A DNA stretch of 64,000 bases from Aureimonas sp. AU12. Lineage in GTDB: Bacteria; Pseudomonadota; Alphaproteobacteria; Rhizobiales; Rhizobiaceae. The position numbers and the translations under genes are program-made. How positions within the stretch are numbered: position 1 is the stretch's first letter; each line of letters opens with the position of its first letter. Below are positions 9,390 to 18,297 of this stretch, in pieces. Under the pieces are notes generated by a model, which saw nothing but the letters and a program-made list of their open reading frames with translations, did not search any database and had not been told where the DNA came from. The stretch is taken from contig NZ_BBWH01000004.1 in NCBI RefSeq assembly GCF_001463705.1, positions 62,001-126,000 on the forward strand, written 5' to 3'.

Positions 9390-10799
9390 GTGAGATATGT
9401 GAGTTCGCGGGGCGAAGCTCCGATCCTGGGTTTCGCCGACGTTCTTCTGGCGGGTCTCGCCGATGATGGCGGGCTCTACGTGCCCGAGACCTGGCCGGCC
9501 ATTTCGCCCGAGCAGATCGCCTCCTTCGCCGGACGGCCCTATGCCGAGGTCGCCATCGAGGTGCTGACGCCGTTCGTCGGCGACGACATCGCGCCGGCCG
9601 ATCTCAAGCGCATGGTGCGCGAGGCCTACGCCACGTTCCGCCATCCGGCCGTGGCCCCGCTCGTGCAGATCGGCGACCGGCATTTCGTGCTCGAGCTGTT
9701 CCACGGGCCGACTTTGGCCTTCAAGGACGTGGCGATGCAGCTGCTCGCGCGGCTGATGGATCATGTGCTCGAGCAGCGCGGCCAGCGCGCCACGATCGTC
9801 GGCGCGACCTCGGGCGACACCGGCGGCGCCGCCATTGCAGCCTTCGCCGGCAGCGACCGCACCGACATGTTCATCCTCTTCCCCAAGGGCCGCGTCTCGC
9901 CGGTGCAGCAGCGCCAGATGACGACGTCGGAATCGGCCAACGTCCATGCGGTCGCCATCGAGGGCACGTTCGACGACTGCCAGGCCCTCGTGAAGGCGAT
10001 GTTCAACGATCGCGGCTTCCGGGCAGAAACCGCGTTGTCGGGTGTCAACTCGATCAACTGGGCGCGGATCATGGCCCAGATCGTCTACTACTTCACCGCC
10101 GCCGCCAGCGTCGGCGCGCCAGGCCGCACCGTGTCCTTCACCGTGCCGACCGGCAATTTCGGCGACATATTCGCCGGCTATGCCGCCAAGCGCATGGGCC
10201 TGCCGGTCGAACGCCTCGTCGTGGCGACGAACGAGAACGACATCCTGGAGCGCACCCTGAAGTCCGGTCGCTACGAGATGGAGGGCGTCCACGCCACCAT
10301 GTCGCCCTCGATGGACATCGAGATCTCCTCGAACTTCGAGCGCCTCCTGTTCGAGGCGGGCGGGCGCGATGCGGCCTCGATCCGCCGCCTGATGCAGCAG
10401 CTCCAGCAGTCGCGCGCCTTCACCGTGCCGGAAGCCACGATCGCGGCCATCCGCGCCGAGTTCGATGCCGGGCGCACGAGCGAGCGCGAGACGGCCGAGA
10501 CGATCCGCGCCTACCTCGGCACCACCGCCTATCTCCTCGATCCGCACACGGCGGTCGGCGTATCCGTGGCCGACCAGCGCATCGGCGAGGTGCCGATGAT
10601 CACGCTCGGCACGGCCCATCCGGCCAAGTTCCCGGCCTCGGTCAAGGCGGCCTGCGGCTTCGAGCCGCCCCTGCCGCCGAGCCATGGTGACCTGATGAAG
10701 AAGAACGAGCGCTTCGAGGTGCTGCCGAACGAGCTGGCCGCCGTCCAGACCTATATCCGCGACCGCAGCCGCGCCGTGCGGCTCGGAGCGGCCGCATGA
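9390..10799 (+). CDS. thrC: Threonine synthase
   Basis: PLP enzyme converting O-phosphohomoserine to threonine. The GTG start at 9390 was chosen because GGGAG lies at 9380-9384 with a 5-base spacer and the protein then begins MRYVSSRGEAP, the normal family N-terminus; an ATG 12 bases earlier overlaps that ribosome site. It has 469 residues, usual for the fungal/proteobacterial long form. The PLP lysine is Lys112 in GPTLAFKDVAMQ, followed by GATSGDTGGAAI, and the phosphate-binding TGNFGDI block lies near residue 254. It is joined to the M16 protease gene by an ATGA overlap, a common rhizobial pair. Homoserine kinase (thrB) is 7.5 kb away on the other strand. Confidence 0.97.
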   Translation: MRYVSSRGEAPILGFADVLLAGLADDGGLYVPETWPAISPEQIASFAGRPYAEVAIEVLTPFVGDDIAPADLKRMVREAYATFRHPAVAPLVQIGDRHFVLELFHGPTLAFKDVAMQLLARLMDHVLEQRGQRATIVGATSGDTGGAAIAAFAGSDRTDMFILFPKGRVSPVQQRQMTTSESANVHAVAIEGTFDDCQALVKAMFNDRGFRAETALSGVNSINWARIMAQIVYYFTAAASVGAPGRTVSFTVPTGNFGDIFAGYAAKRMGLPVERLVVATNENDILERTLKSGRYEMEGVHATMSPSMDIEISSNFERLLFEAGGRDAASIRRLMQQLQQSRAFTVPEATIAAIRAEFDAGRTSERETAETIRAYLGTTAYLLDPHTAVGVSVADQRIGEVPMITLGTAHPAKFPASVKAACGFEPPLPPSHGDLMKKNERFEVLPNELAAVQTYIRDRSRAVRLGAAA

Positions 10800-12100
10800 G
10801 CGTCGAGATCACGCGGCTGTCGAACGGGCTGACGATCGCGACGGAGACAATGCCGACGCTCGAAAGCGCCGCGCTCGGCGTCTGGGTCAAGGCCGGCGCG
10901 CGCGACGAGGCGCGCGACGAGCATGGCATCGCCCATCTCCTCGAGCACATGGCCTTCAAAGGCACGACGAAGCGCAGCGCGCGCGACATCGCCGAGCAGA
11001 TCGAGGATGTCGGCGGCGAGCTGAATGCCTCCACAAGCGTCGAGACCACCGCCTACTATGCCCGCGTGATGAAGGACGACGTGCCGCTGGCGCTCGACAT
11101 CCTCGCCGACATCCTCCTCGATTCGCGCTTCGACGACGAGGAGCTGGAGCGCGAGCAGCAGGTCATCCTGCAGGAGCTCGGCGCGGCGGAAGATACGCCG
11201 GACGACATCGTCTTCGACCACTTCCAGGAATCGGCCTTCCACGACCAGATCATCGGGCGTCCGATCCTCGGCACCCGTGACAGCGTCAAATCCTTCACCG
11301 CCGGCAACCTGAGGGCCTATCTGGCGCGGCACTACACGCCGGGGCAGATGATCGTCTCGGCCGCCGGTGCCGTGTCGCATCGTGACATCGTCGACCGCGT
11401 CACCGCCGCCTTCGGCGACATTGCCGACCGCCCCGTCGTCTCCGGTGCCCGCGAGACGGCGCGCTACACCGGCGGCGAATTCCGCGAGGAACGCGATCTC
11501 GCCGATGCGCAGATGGTGCTCGGCTTCCAGGGTCGCCCCTACTACAAGCGCGACTTCTACGCCGCGCAGGTTCTTTCGATCATCCTCGGCGGCGGCATGT
11601 CCTCGCGCCTCTTCCAGGAGGTCCGCGAGACCCGCGGGCTCTGCTACGCGATCTCGGCCTTCCACTGGAGCTTCTCGGACAGCGGCATCTTCGGCGTCCA
11701 TGCCGCAACCGGCGAGGAAGAGCTAGCGGAACTCGCGCCCGTGATCGTCGAGGAGCTGGCGCGCGCCGCCGACGGCATCGGCGAGAAGGAGGTCGTGCGG
11801 GCCCGCGCCCAGATGCGCTCCAGCCTCCTCATGAGCCAGGAAAGCCCGGCGTCCCGCGCCGGCCAGATGGCGCGTCAGCTGATGTTCAATGGAGACATCA
11901 TCTCCAATGCCGAACTGCTCGACCGGCTCGGCGCGATCACCGCCGGTCGCCTCGCCGACCTTGCGGGCGCCACCTTCCTCGACGCCGTGCCGACGCTGGC
12001 CGCGATCGGACCGGTCTCGCATCTCCCGGCGCTCGGCAGCTTGATGGAAGGCGCGAAGGCAGGCGTCGCCCGACCCGTGCGGGCGGCCGTGAACGGCTGA
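10796..12100 (+). CDS. M16 family zinc peptidase (processing-peptidase-like)
   Basis: Inverzincin protease of 434 residues, similar to the beta subunit of mitochondrial processing peptidase. The inverted zinc motif HxxEH is His47-Leu-Leu-Glu50-His51 in AHLLEHMAFKGT, and a downstream acidic ligand lies in the ELEREQQVILQEL helix. The second, non-catalytic M16 half begins near residue 185, with the glycine-rich ILGGGMSSRLFQEVRE segment at about 262. Both halves are in one chain and the active site is intact. It has no signal peptide, so it is probably cytoplasmic. The start overlaps the thrC stop (ATGA). The natural substrate is not known. Confidence 0.93.
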   Translation: MSVEITRLSNGLTIATETMPTLESAALGVWVKAGARDEARDEHGIAHLLEHMAFKGTTKRSARDIAEQIEDVGGELNASTSVETTAYYARVMKDDVPLALDILADILLDSRFDDEELEREQQVILQELGAAEDTPDDIVFDHFQESAFHDQIIGRPILGTRDSVKSFTAGNLRAYLARHYTPGQMIVSAAGAVSHRDIVDRVTAAFGDIADRPVVSGARETARYTGGEFREERDLADAQMVLGFQGRPYYKRDFYAAQVLSIILGGGMSSRLFQEVRETRGLCYAISAFHWSFSDSGIFGVHAATGEEELAELAPVIVEELARAADGIGEKEVVRARAQMRSSLLMSQESPASRAGQMARQLMFNGDIISNAELLDRLGAITAGRLADLAGATFLDAVPTLAAIGPVSHLPALGSLMEGAKAGVARPVRAAVNG

Positions 12101-12117
12101 GCGGCGCGGAGCGGGCG

Positions 12118-12726
12118 ATGAGGCTGCTCGACTGGACGCAGGCATCGGCGCGACCGTCGTTGACGGGCCGCGGCGTATCCCTGCGTCTGCCGCGCGCTTC
12201 GGACTATCCGCAGTGGCGGGAGTTGCGCGAGACGAGCCGCGACTTCCTCACTCCTTGGGAGCCGCTGTGGAGCGAGGTCGAACTCAGCCGAGCAGCCTAT
12301 CGGTTGCGCCTGAAGCGCTACCGGCGGGACGCGCGCGATCGCGCCAGCTACACGTTCTTCGTCTTCGACGAAGCGGGCGCGCAGCTGCAGGGCGGACTGA
12401 CGCTCGGCCGCATCCAGCGCGGCGTCGCGCAGTCGGCGACGCTCGGCTACTGGATGGGCGTGCCCTTTGCCGGTCGCGGTGTCATGGCGCGCGCGGTCGA
12501 GGCGGTCTGCATCTTCGCCTTCGAGGTCGAGCGGCTGCACCGGATCGAGGCGGCCTGCCTGCCGAAGAACGAGCGTTCCACCCGGCTTCTCGAAAAATCC
12601 GGTTTCCGGCTGGAGGGGCATCTGCGAGACTACCTCAAAATCGCCGGTGTCTGGGAGGATCACCACCTGTACTCGCTGCTGATCGACGACTGGGCCGCCC
12701 GCGCTCGGCCCGGACCCACGGCGTGA
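12118..12726 (+). CDS. GNAT N-acetyltransferase, RimJ/RimL-like
   Basis: Acetyl-CoA-dependent N-acetyltransferase of 202 residues, in the RimJ group that acetylates N-termini of ribosomal proteins. The start of the GNAT fold (LRLPRASDYPQWRELR, then FLTPWEPLW) and the acetyl-CoA site (GYWMGVPFAGRGVMARAV) are clear, followed by the usual IEAACLPKNERSTRLLEKSGF block. The protein ends with EDHHLYSLL. It lies 17 bp after the M16 gene, and its TGA overlaps a GTG start of the next gene, so it is probably co-transcribed with thrC and the peptidase. Whether ribosomal protein S5 or another protein is the target cannot be seen. Confidence 0.9.
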   Translation: MRLLDWTQASARPSLTGRGVSLRLPRASDYPQWRELRETSRDFLTPWEPLWSEVELSRAAYRLRLKRYRRDARDRASYTFFVFDEAGAQLQGGLTLGRIQRGVAQSATLGYWMGVPFAGRGVMARAVEAVCIFAFEVERLHRIEAACLPKNERSTRLLEKSGFRLEGHLRDYLKIAGVWEDHHLYSLLIDDWAARARPGPTA

Positions 12727-15659
12727 AATCGACGCGATCTTCCCGTCAGCACGAGGCCCCGACGCTTTTCATGCCGCATACCCTTCGCCTTCTGGTCCCG
12801 ATGCTCTGGCTCGTGGCGGCACTTTTCGCCTCGCTCGGGCTGGCGACGCCGGGCCATGCGCTGTCGCCGGTCAGTATCGGGCGCGAGGACATCGCGATCG
12901 ATCTTCTGCCCGCCGTCGACCTCTACACGGGCCGCGGCGCCAATTTCCAGGTCTCGACGGTTCCGGGCGCCGACGGCATCGTGCGGCGAATCGAAATCGA
13001 GTCGAGTTCCGCACAGCCCACCGGCAACTGGGCGGTGTTCGCGCTTGCCAACAACACAGACGGGCAGATCGACCGGATGGTGGTCGCGCCGCATTTCCGT
13101 CTGGCCCGCTCCGGCATCCTCTGGCCCGACCTTGGTGCCCAACGCATCGCAGCGATCACGCCATCCGAAGGTTTCGCGCTCGACCGGCAGGAAAGCCCCG
13201 AGGCCGACGTCTTTCTCGTGACGCTCGACCCCGGCACGATCATCACCTTCGTCGCCGAACTCTCGTCCGACCAGCTTCCCGAAATTCGCCTGTGGGAGCC
13301 CAATGCCTACAAGGACACGGTCAACGCCTTCACCCTCTATCGCGGCATCGTGCTCGGCATCGCCGGCCTGCTCGCGGTGTTCCTGACGATCCTCTTCGTG
13401 GTGAAGGGCTCGCCGATGTTTCCGGCCACCGCGGCGCTGGCCTGGGCGGTGCTCGCCTATATCTGCATCGACTTCGACTTCTGGCAGAAGCTCGTGCCGA
13501 TCGTGCCCGGCGAGGAACGGATCTGGCGGGCCGGCACGGAGGTCGCCCTCGCCTTCACGCTCGTCGTGTTCCTCTACGCCTATCTCAACCTCAACCGATG
13601 GCACGGCGTCCTATCCGCCTTCACCGCGCTCTGGCTGGCCGGGCTCGCCGGGCTCGGCATCCTCGCCGCCTTCGACCCGCCGATGGCCTCGGGCATCGCC
13701 CGCATGTCGATGGCCGCCACCGCCGGCATCGGCCTCTGCCTCATCCTGTCGCTCTCGGCGGTGCGCTACGACCGGGCGATCATGCTGATCCCGACCTGGC
13801 TGCTGATCATCGTCTGGCTCGCCGCGGCGTGGCTAACGGTGACGGGCCGCATCGACAACGACATCATCCAGCCGGCGCTCGGCGGCGGTCTCGTCCTCAT
13901 CGTGCTCCTCATCGGCTTCACGGTGATGCAGCACGCCTTCGCCGGCGGCACGTTCGGCAGCGGCATTCTGTCGGACATGGAGCGCCGTTCGCTGGCGCTC
14001 GCGGGCACGGGCGACGCGATCTGGGACTGGGACGTGGCGCGCGACCGCATCTTCGCGGGCGCCGACAGCGACGGCCTGACCGGCATGCCGATCGCCGCGA
14101 TGAACGGGCCCGCACGCGACTGGCTGCCCATCCTGCACCCGGACGACCGCGACCGGTTCAAGGTGACGCTCGACACAATTCTGGAGCACCGGCGCGGCCG
14201 CATCGCGCAGGACTTCCGCCTGCGCAGCGACGACGGCCACTATCACTGGATGAACCTTCAAGCCCGTCCGGTTCTCGGCTCCAATGGCGAGGTCGTGCGC
14301 TGCGTCGGCACGCTGAAGGACATCACCGACCGCAAGAAGGCTGAGGAGCGCCTGTTGCACGATGCGCTGCACGACCAACTCACCGGTCTGCCGAACCGCG
14401 AACTCTTCATCGATCGCCTCGACTCGATCGCCGCCCTCGCCTCGACCCGCGACGACGTGCGCCCCACCCTCTTCGTCATCGACATTGACCGCTTCAAGCA
14501 GGTGAACGACGATTTCGGCATCGCCACGGGAGACACGATCCTGCTGACGGTCGGCCGCCGCCTGAAGCGCGTCTTGAAACCGCAGGACTCGCTCGCCCGC
14601 CTCTCCGGCAACCAGTTCGGCCTCATCCTCATGTCGGAAAATGATGTCGGCGCGGTCGGCACCTTCGCCGAAACGCTGCGCGACGTCGTGCGCGCGCCGA
14701 TCGCCTTCGCCGATCGCGACATCATCCTCACCGCCTCTGTCGGCCTCACCGGCTGGACGGACGGCGCGGGGGCGGACGAGGTGCTGCGCGAGGCGGAACT
14801 CGCGATGTATCAGGCCAAACGCCTCGGCGGCGACCGGATCGAGCCGTTCCGGCCCTCGTTCAAGACGCATTCCTCAGGCCGGGTCGAGCTGGAGTCTGAC
14901 CTTCGCCGCGCCTTCGGGCGCAACGAACTGTCGCTGGCCTTCCAGCCCATCGTAAAGCTCTCGACCACCGAGATCGTCGGCTTCGAAGCTCTCATGCGCT
15001 GGAACCATGCGAAGCGCGGCCCGGTCTCGCCCTCGGAGTTCATCCCGATCGCGGAGAATACCGGCCTCATCGTCCAACTCGGCCAGTTCGCGCTCGACGA
15101 GGCGGCCCGTCGCCTGTCGGACTGGCAGAAGCTGCCAGGGCAGTCGAAGCTGTTCTGCTCCGTCAACATCTCCAGCCGCCAGCTCATCCGGCAGGATCTC
15201 CTCAACGACGTCCGCCAGATCCTGAAGCGCTACAACCTCGTGCCGGAAACGCTCAAGCTGGAGCTGACCGAATCGCTGGTGATGGACAATCCCGAGCGCT
15301 CGGCCAAGCTCCTCGTCAAGCTGAAGGAGATGGGCGTCGGCCTGTCGCTCGACGATTTCGGTACCGGCTATTCGTCGCTGTCCTACCTCATGCGCTTTCC
15401 GTTCGACACGCTGAAGATCGACCAGTCCTTCCTGCGCGGCGACGCCCAGCCGCAGCGCCCGATCATCGTCCAGTCCATCGTGACGATGGCGCACGAGCTC
15501 GGGCTCGTCGTTGTGGCCGAGGGCGTCGACAACGAGACGGATGCCGCACGGCTGCGCCAGTTGAACTGCGAGTACGCGCAGAGCTACATGTTTGCCCCGC
15601 CGCTGACGGCCGAAGAGGCCCGGCGGCGGCTGCAGGAGCGTCAGGCCAAGCGTGCGTGA
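12723..15659 (+). CDS. Membrane-anchored PAS-GGDEF(degenerate)-EAL c-di-GMP phosphodiesterase
   Basis: Large sensor protein of 978 residues from the GTG at 12723 (GTGA overlap with the previous stop); ATG at 12771 gives 962 residues and a more normal signal peptide. After the signal segment comes a periplasmic beta-rich domain of about 165 residues, resembling 7TMR-DISM sensors, then about seven membrane helices (about 215-425), a PAS domain ending in TLKDITDRKKAEERL, a GGDEF domain and an EAL domain. The GGDEF signature is SGNQF (628-632), so cyclase activity is unlikely. The EAL domain looks intact: FEALMRW (Glu755), ELTES, LDDFGTGYSS, LKIDQSFL and VVAEGVD. It likely breaks down cyclic di-GMP in response to an envelope signal. 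Confidence 0.93.
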   Translation: MKSTRSSRQHEAPTLFMPHTLRLLVPMLWLVAALFASLGLATPGHALSPVSIGREDIAIDLLPAVDLYTGRGANFQVSTVPGADGIVRRIEIESSSAQPTGNWAVFALANNTDGQIDRMVVAPHFRLARSGILWPDLGAQRIAAITPSEGFALDRQESPEADVFLVTLDPGTIITFVAELSSDQLPEIRLWEPNAYKDTVNAFTLYRGIVLGIAGLLAVFLTILFVVKGSPMFPATAALAWAVLAYICIDFDFWQKLVPIVPGEERIWRAGTEVALAFTLVVFLYAYLNLNRWHGVLSAFTALWLAGLAGLGILAAFDPPMASGIARMSMAATAGIGLCLILSLSAVRYDRAIMLIPTWLLIIVWLAAAWLTVTGRIDNDIIQPALGGGLVLIVLLIGFTVMQHAFAGGTFGSGILSDMERRSLALAGTGDAIWDWDVARDRIFAGADSDGLTGMPIAAMNGPARDWLPILHPDDRDRFKVTLDTILEHRRGRIAQDFRLRSDDGHYHWMNLQARPVLGSNGEVVRCVGTLKDITDRKKAEERLLHDALHDQLTGLPNRELFIDRLDSIAALASTRDDVRPTLFVIDIDRFKQVNDDFGIATGDTILLTVGRRLKRVLKPQDSLARLSGNQFGLILMSENDVGAVGTFAETLRDVVRAPIAFADRDIILTASVGLTGWTDGAGADEVLREAELAMYQAKRLGGDRIEPFRPSFKTHSSGRVELESDLRRAFGRNELSLAFQPIVKLSTTEIVGFEALMRWNHAKRGPVSPSEFIPIAENTGLIVQLGQFALDEAARRLSDWQKLPGQSKLFCSVNISSRQLIRQDLLNDVRQILKRYNLVPETLKLELTESLVMDNPERSAKLLVKLKEMGVGLSLDDFGTGYSSLSYLMRFPFDTLKIDQSFLRGDAQPQRPIIVQSIVTMAHELGLVVVAEGVDNETDAARLRQLNCEYAQSYMFAPPLTAEEARRRLQERQAKRA

Positions 15660-15684
15660 TCAACGGTCGAGCGAAACGCCGGAC

Positions 15685-15703
15685 CTTGGCCTCGGGCGCC
15701 AAG
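15685..15703. terminator. Short hairpin between convergent genes
   Basis: CTTGGC (15685-15690) and GCCAAG (15698-15703) form a 6-bp stem with a 7-nt GC-rich loop in the 49-bp gap between the convergent phosphodiesterase and algH-family genes. It may act as a weak terminator for either strand; no T tract is present. Confidence 0.3.
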
Positions 15704-15708
15704 CGATG

Positions 15709-16317
15709 TCAGGCGTGTCCGGCTTCGCTCGTCAGGAAGGCCGGGTCGACACCGAGGATGCCGAGCGCTCGCGTGTATTTGTGGTCGAGTTCGGCGTCGA
15801 AGACGATGCCGAGATCCGCGCGGCAGGTCAGCCAGCCATTGGCGGCGATCTCCGATTCCAGCTGCCCGGCACCCCAGCCGGCATAGCCGAGTGCCATGAT
15901 CGCGGTCGTCGGCCCGGTCCCTTTCGACATCGCCTTGAGGATGTCGAGGGTCGGCGTCAACGCGATCCCCTCGTCCACGGTGACGGTCGAGTCGGATTCG
16001 TAGTCGTCGGAATGAAGGACGAAGCCGCGTCCGCGCTCCACAGGGCCACCGACGCAGACAGAGACTTCTCGCCCCTTCTCCGGCAGACGGATCTCGTCGG
16101 GGTCACCGACGATCTCCAGTTGGGTGAGCAGCGCGGCGAAGCTCAGCGGCTGCCCTTTGTTGATGATGAAGCCCATCGCCCCGTTCGCCGAATGCGCGCA
16201 GACATAGACGACACAGCGCGCGAAGCGCTCGTCCTCCATGCCGGGCATGGCGATCAGGAAATGCCCCTCGAGCGAGGCGGTTTCGTCGGATCGGCTACGC
16301 ATCTGTTCAAGGTCCAT
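15709..16317 (-). CDS. UPF0301 YqgE/AlgH family protein
   Basis: Cytoplasmic protein of 202 residues of the YqgE/AlgH family. It opens with the family pattern LEGHFLIAMPGMEDERFARCVVYVCAH (about residues 16-42), then GAMGFIINK, CVGGPVERGRGFVLHS and ALGYAGWGAGQLESEI. AlgH was first linked to alginate regulation in Pseudomonas, but the molecular role is still not settled. The start at 16317 agrees with the usual length. It is divergent from the DsbD-domain gene, with a gap of only 15 bp if that gene starts at 16333. Confidence 0.95.
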   Translation of the reverse strand: MDLEQMRSRSDETASLEGHFLIAMPGMEDERFARCVVYVCAHSANGAMGFIINKGQPLSFAALLTQLEIVGDPDEIRLPEKGREVSVCVGGPVERGRGFVLHSDDYESDSTVTVDEGIALTPTLDILKAMSKGTGPTTAIMALGYAGWGAGQLESEIAANGWLTCRADLGIVFDAELDHKYTRALGILGVDPAFLTSEAGHA

Positions 16318-16437
16318 GGTTCCAAGATAGAGATGTCCGCGCTTATTTGCACCTGCGACGTGAGGCTGCGAACGGGCGCTACCGTCGTTTTGCCGCCGGC
16401 AGGGTCAACCGATGCCGCAAGCGCCTGCGTTCTCCCT

Positions 16438-17268
16438 GTGAGCCTGATATCGAAGCTGTCCAGGCTCGTACGAGCCCTGCGTCCGGCAGCGCCGCTCGCC
16501 TTGCTTCTCGGTCTGCTCGGACCGGCCACTGCCGCTTCGGAGTTTCGCCAGGACGGCGTCGCACTGAGGCTCGTTGCCCTGCCGCCCGATGCCGCGGGCC
16601 GCGTTCGCGGCGCCTTGGAGATCCAGCTCGAGCCCGGCTGGAAGACCTACTGGATCGATCCCGGCCCGGCGGGCTTGGCGCCGCAACTCGACTTCAGCCG
16701 AAGCGAGAGTCTGCAGGCGTTCGACGTCGAGTATCCGGTTCCCCGGCGGTTCCAAGAGGGCGATCTGACGAGCGTCGGCTATCTCGAACCCGTTGCCCTG
16801 CCCTTCGAAGCCACATCCGCTTCGCCCGACAAGCCGTTGGTCCGCCTCGATCTTCTCATCGGTGTCTGCCGCGAGATCTGCGTTCCCGTGCAGGCGTCGC
16901 TGACCGCAGAACCCACGGCCGGCCTCTCGGCGCAAGCCGCTGTCGCCGCAGCACGCGCCGCGCTACCCGAGCCGGTCCCCCCCATTGCCGGATGGACGGC
17001 GCGCTCGTCGCCCGATGGACGATCGCTCCGCATCACGCTGCCGGACGCCTCGCCACACGACGCCGACATCTTCGTCGCCGCGCCCGCCGGCTGGAGCCTT
17101 GGCCAGCCACGACGCGTGGTCTTGGCGGGCGAGGCACCGGGCGCCGCCTTCGATATTGCCATCGAGCGCCGTCCAACGCCTGCGGGAATGCCGCTGGCGA
17201 TCGCAGTGCTGTTGACCTCGGGCGAAAGCGCCCGATTATCGCCCTCGCTCATCGTCGAGCAGCCGTAG
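16438..17268 (+). CDS. DsbD N-terminal-domain-like periplasmic protein
   Basis: Exported protein of 276 residues from the GTG at 16438, which gives a good signal peptide (hydrophobic core about 17-33, ending ATAAS). GTG at 16360 and ATG at 16333 are in frame and cannot be excluded. The mature part resembles the N-terminal (DsbC-type) domain of DsbD: GWKTYWIDPGPAGLAPQLDF, then YLEPVALPFEA and IGVCREICVP with Cys144 and Cys148 spaced C-x3-C. The DsbD membrane domain and C-terminal thioredoxin domain are absent, so electron supply must come from elsewhere. Rhizobial genomes carry similar stand-alone proteins next to algH. A role in thiol reduction is inferred only from the fold. Confidence 0.8.
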   Translation: MSLISKLSRLVRALRPAAPLALLLGLLGPATAASEFRQDGVALRLVALPPDAAGRVRGALEIQLEPGWKTYWIDPGPAGLAPQLDFSRSESLQAFDVEYPVPRRFQEGDLTSVGYLEPVALPFEATSASPDKPLVRLDLLIGVCREICVPVQASLTAEPTAGLSAQAAVAAARAALPEPVPPIAGWTARSSPDGRSLRITLPDASPHDADIFVAAPAGWSLGQPRRVVLAGEAPGAAFDIAIERRPTPAGMPLAIAVLLTSGESARLSPSLIVEQP

Positions 17269-17319
17269 CGCCTGCGAGTCTCGAGAAGTCGCTGCGACCC
17301 CATCCGAAGGACCAACCGC

Positions 17320-17805
17320 ATGACGATTTCTCCCGGCGACCGCATTCCCGACGCCACCTTCCGCACGCCGGGCGAGGATGGTCCGAAGCCTATCACCACC
17401 GACGAGATCTTTGGTGGCCACAAGGTCGTTCTCTTCGCCGTGCCCGGCGCCTTCACGCCGACCTGCACGATGAACCACCTGCCCGGCTTCCTCGATCTGA
17501 ACGCGGACCTGCGCGCCAAGGGCGTCGATACGATCGCGGTCGTCTCGGTGAACGACGTTCACGTGATGAAGGCCTGGGCCAAGGCGACGGAAGCCGGCGA
17601 CCGCATCCTCTTCCTCGCGGACGGCAATGCCGACTTCACGAGGGCGGTTGGCCTCGACATGGACATGGCCGTGGGCGGCATGGGGACGCGCTCGAAGCGC
17701 TACTCGATGATCGTCGAGGACGGGGTGGTGAAGGCATTGAACGTCGAGGATTCGCCGGGGCAGGCCGACACGTCCTCGGCCGCCACCGTGCTCGGACAGC
17801 TTTAA
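17320..17805 (+). CDS. Peroxiredoxin, Prx5/AhpE-like 1-Cys type
   Basis: Thiol peroxidase of 161 residues that reduces hydrogen peroxide and organic peroxides. The peroxidatic cysteine is Cys49 in PGAFTPTCT, the Prx5-group motif. It is the only cysteine in the protein, so a resolving thiol must come from glutathione, glutaredoxin or another partner. VNDVHVMKAWAK and GMGTRSKRYSMIVEDG are further family blocks. It lies 51 bp downstream of the DsbD-domain gene on the same strand and converges on rnhA with a 9-bp gap. Confidence 0.95.
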   Translation: MTISPGDRIPDATFRTPGEDGPKPITTDEIFGGHKVVLFAVPGAFTPTCTMNHLPGFLDLNADLRAKGVDTIAVVSVNDVHVMKAWAKATEAGDRILFLADGNADFTRAVGLDMDMAVGGMGTRSKRYSMIVEDGVVKALNVEDSPGQADTSSAATVLGQL

Positions 17806-17814
17806 CTCGAGAAT

Positions 17815-18297
17815 TCAGGCGGACGGAACTGCCGTCCGCCGCCCCTTGAACGGCGCCATGCCGGCCCGCGCCAGTTCGTCGGCCCGCTCGTTCTCGGCAT
17901 GGCCGGCATGGCCCTTCACCCAGTGAAAGGTCACGGCGTGGCGCTTGCGCTCGTCGTCCAGCCGCTGCCAAAGCTCGGCGTTCTTCACCGGCTTGCGATC
18001 CGCGGTCTTCCAGCCGTTCTTCTTCCAGCCATGGATCCACTTGGTGATGCCGTCGCGCATGTATTGCGAGTCGGAATGGAGATGCACGTCGCAGGCACGC
18101 TTCAGCGCGGCCAAGGCTTCGATGGCAGCCAGAAGCTCCATCCGGTTGTTCGTGGTATGCGCCTCGCCGCCCGAAAGCTCCCGCTCGGTCTCGCCGGTGC
18201 GCAGGATCGCGCCCCAGCCGCCGGGACCCGGATTGCCCGAGCAGGCGCCGTCCGTGAAGATGTCGACACGGGTCGAGGCCTCTGGGGTATCGCTCAT
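17815..18297 (-). CDS. rnhA: Ribonuclease HI
   Basis: Degrades the RNA strand of RNA-DNA hybrids. It has 160 residues, close to the E. coli enzyme. The four catalytic acids are visible: Asp16 in [12 protein letters not shown], Glu54 in [13 protein letters not shown], Asp76 in LHSDSQY and Asp140 in NERADELA, with the active-site loop His in [11 protein letters not shown]. The start overlaps the thrB stop by ATGA, so it is the last gene of the ispH-thrB-rnhA run. Its last codons carry a perfect 9-bp inverted repeat that may form the transcript-end hairpin. Confidence 0.97.
   Translation of the reverse strand: MSDTPEASTRVDIFTDGACSGNPGPGGWGAILRTGETERELSGGEAHTTNNRMELLAAIEALAALKRACDVHLHSDSQYMRDGITKWIHGWKKNGWKTADRKPVKNAELWQRLDDERKRHAVTFHWVKGHAGHAENERADELARAGMAPFKGRRTAVPSA
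17818..17840. terminator. Hairpin at the convergent peroxiredoxin/rnhA ends
   Basis: GGCGGACGG (17818-17826) and CCGTCCGCC (17832-17840) form a perfect 9-bp stem with a 5-nt loop, just after the peroxiredoxin stop and inside the last codons of rnhA. It is strong and symmetrical but has no T tract on the plus side. It probably protects or ends the peroxiredoxin transcript. Confidence 0.5.
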
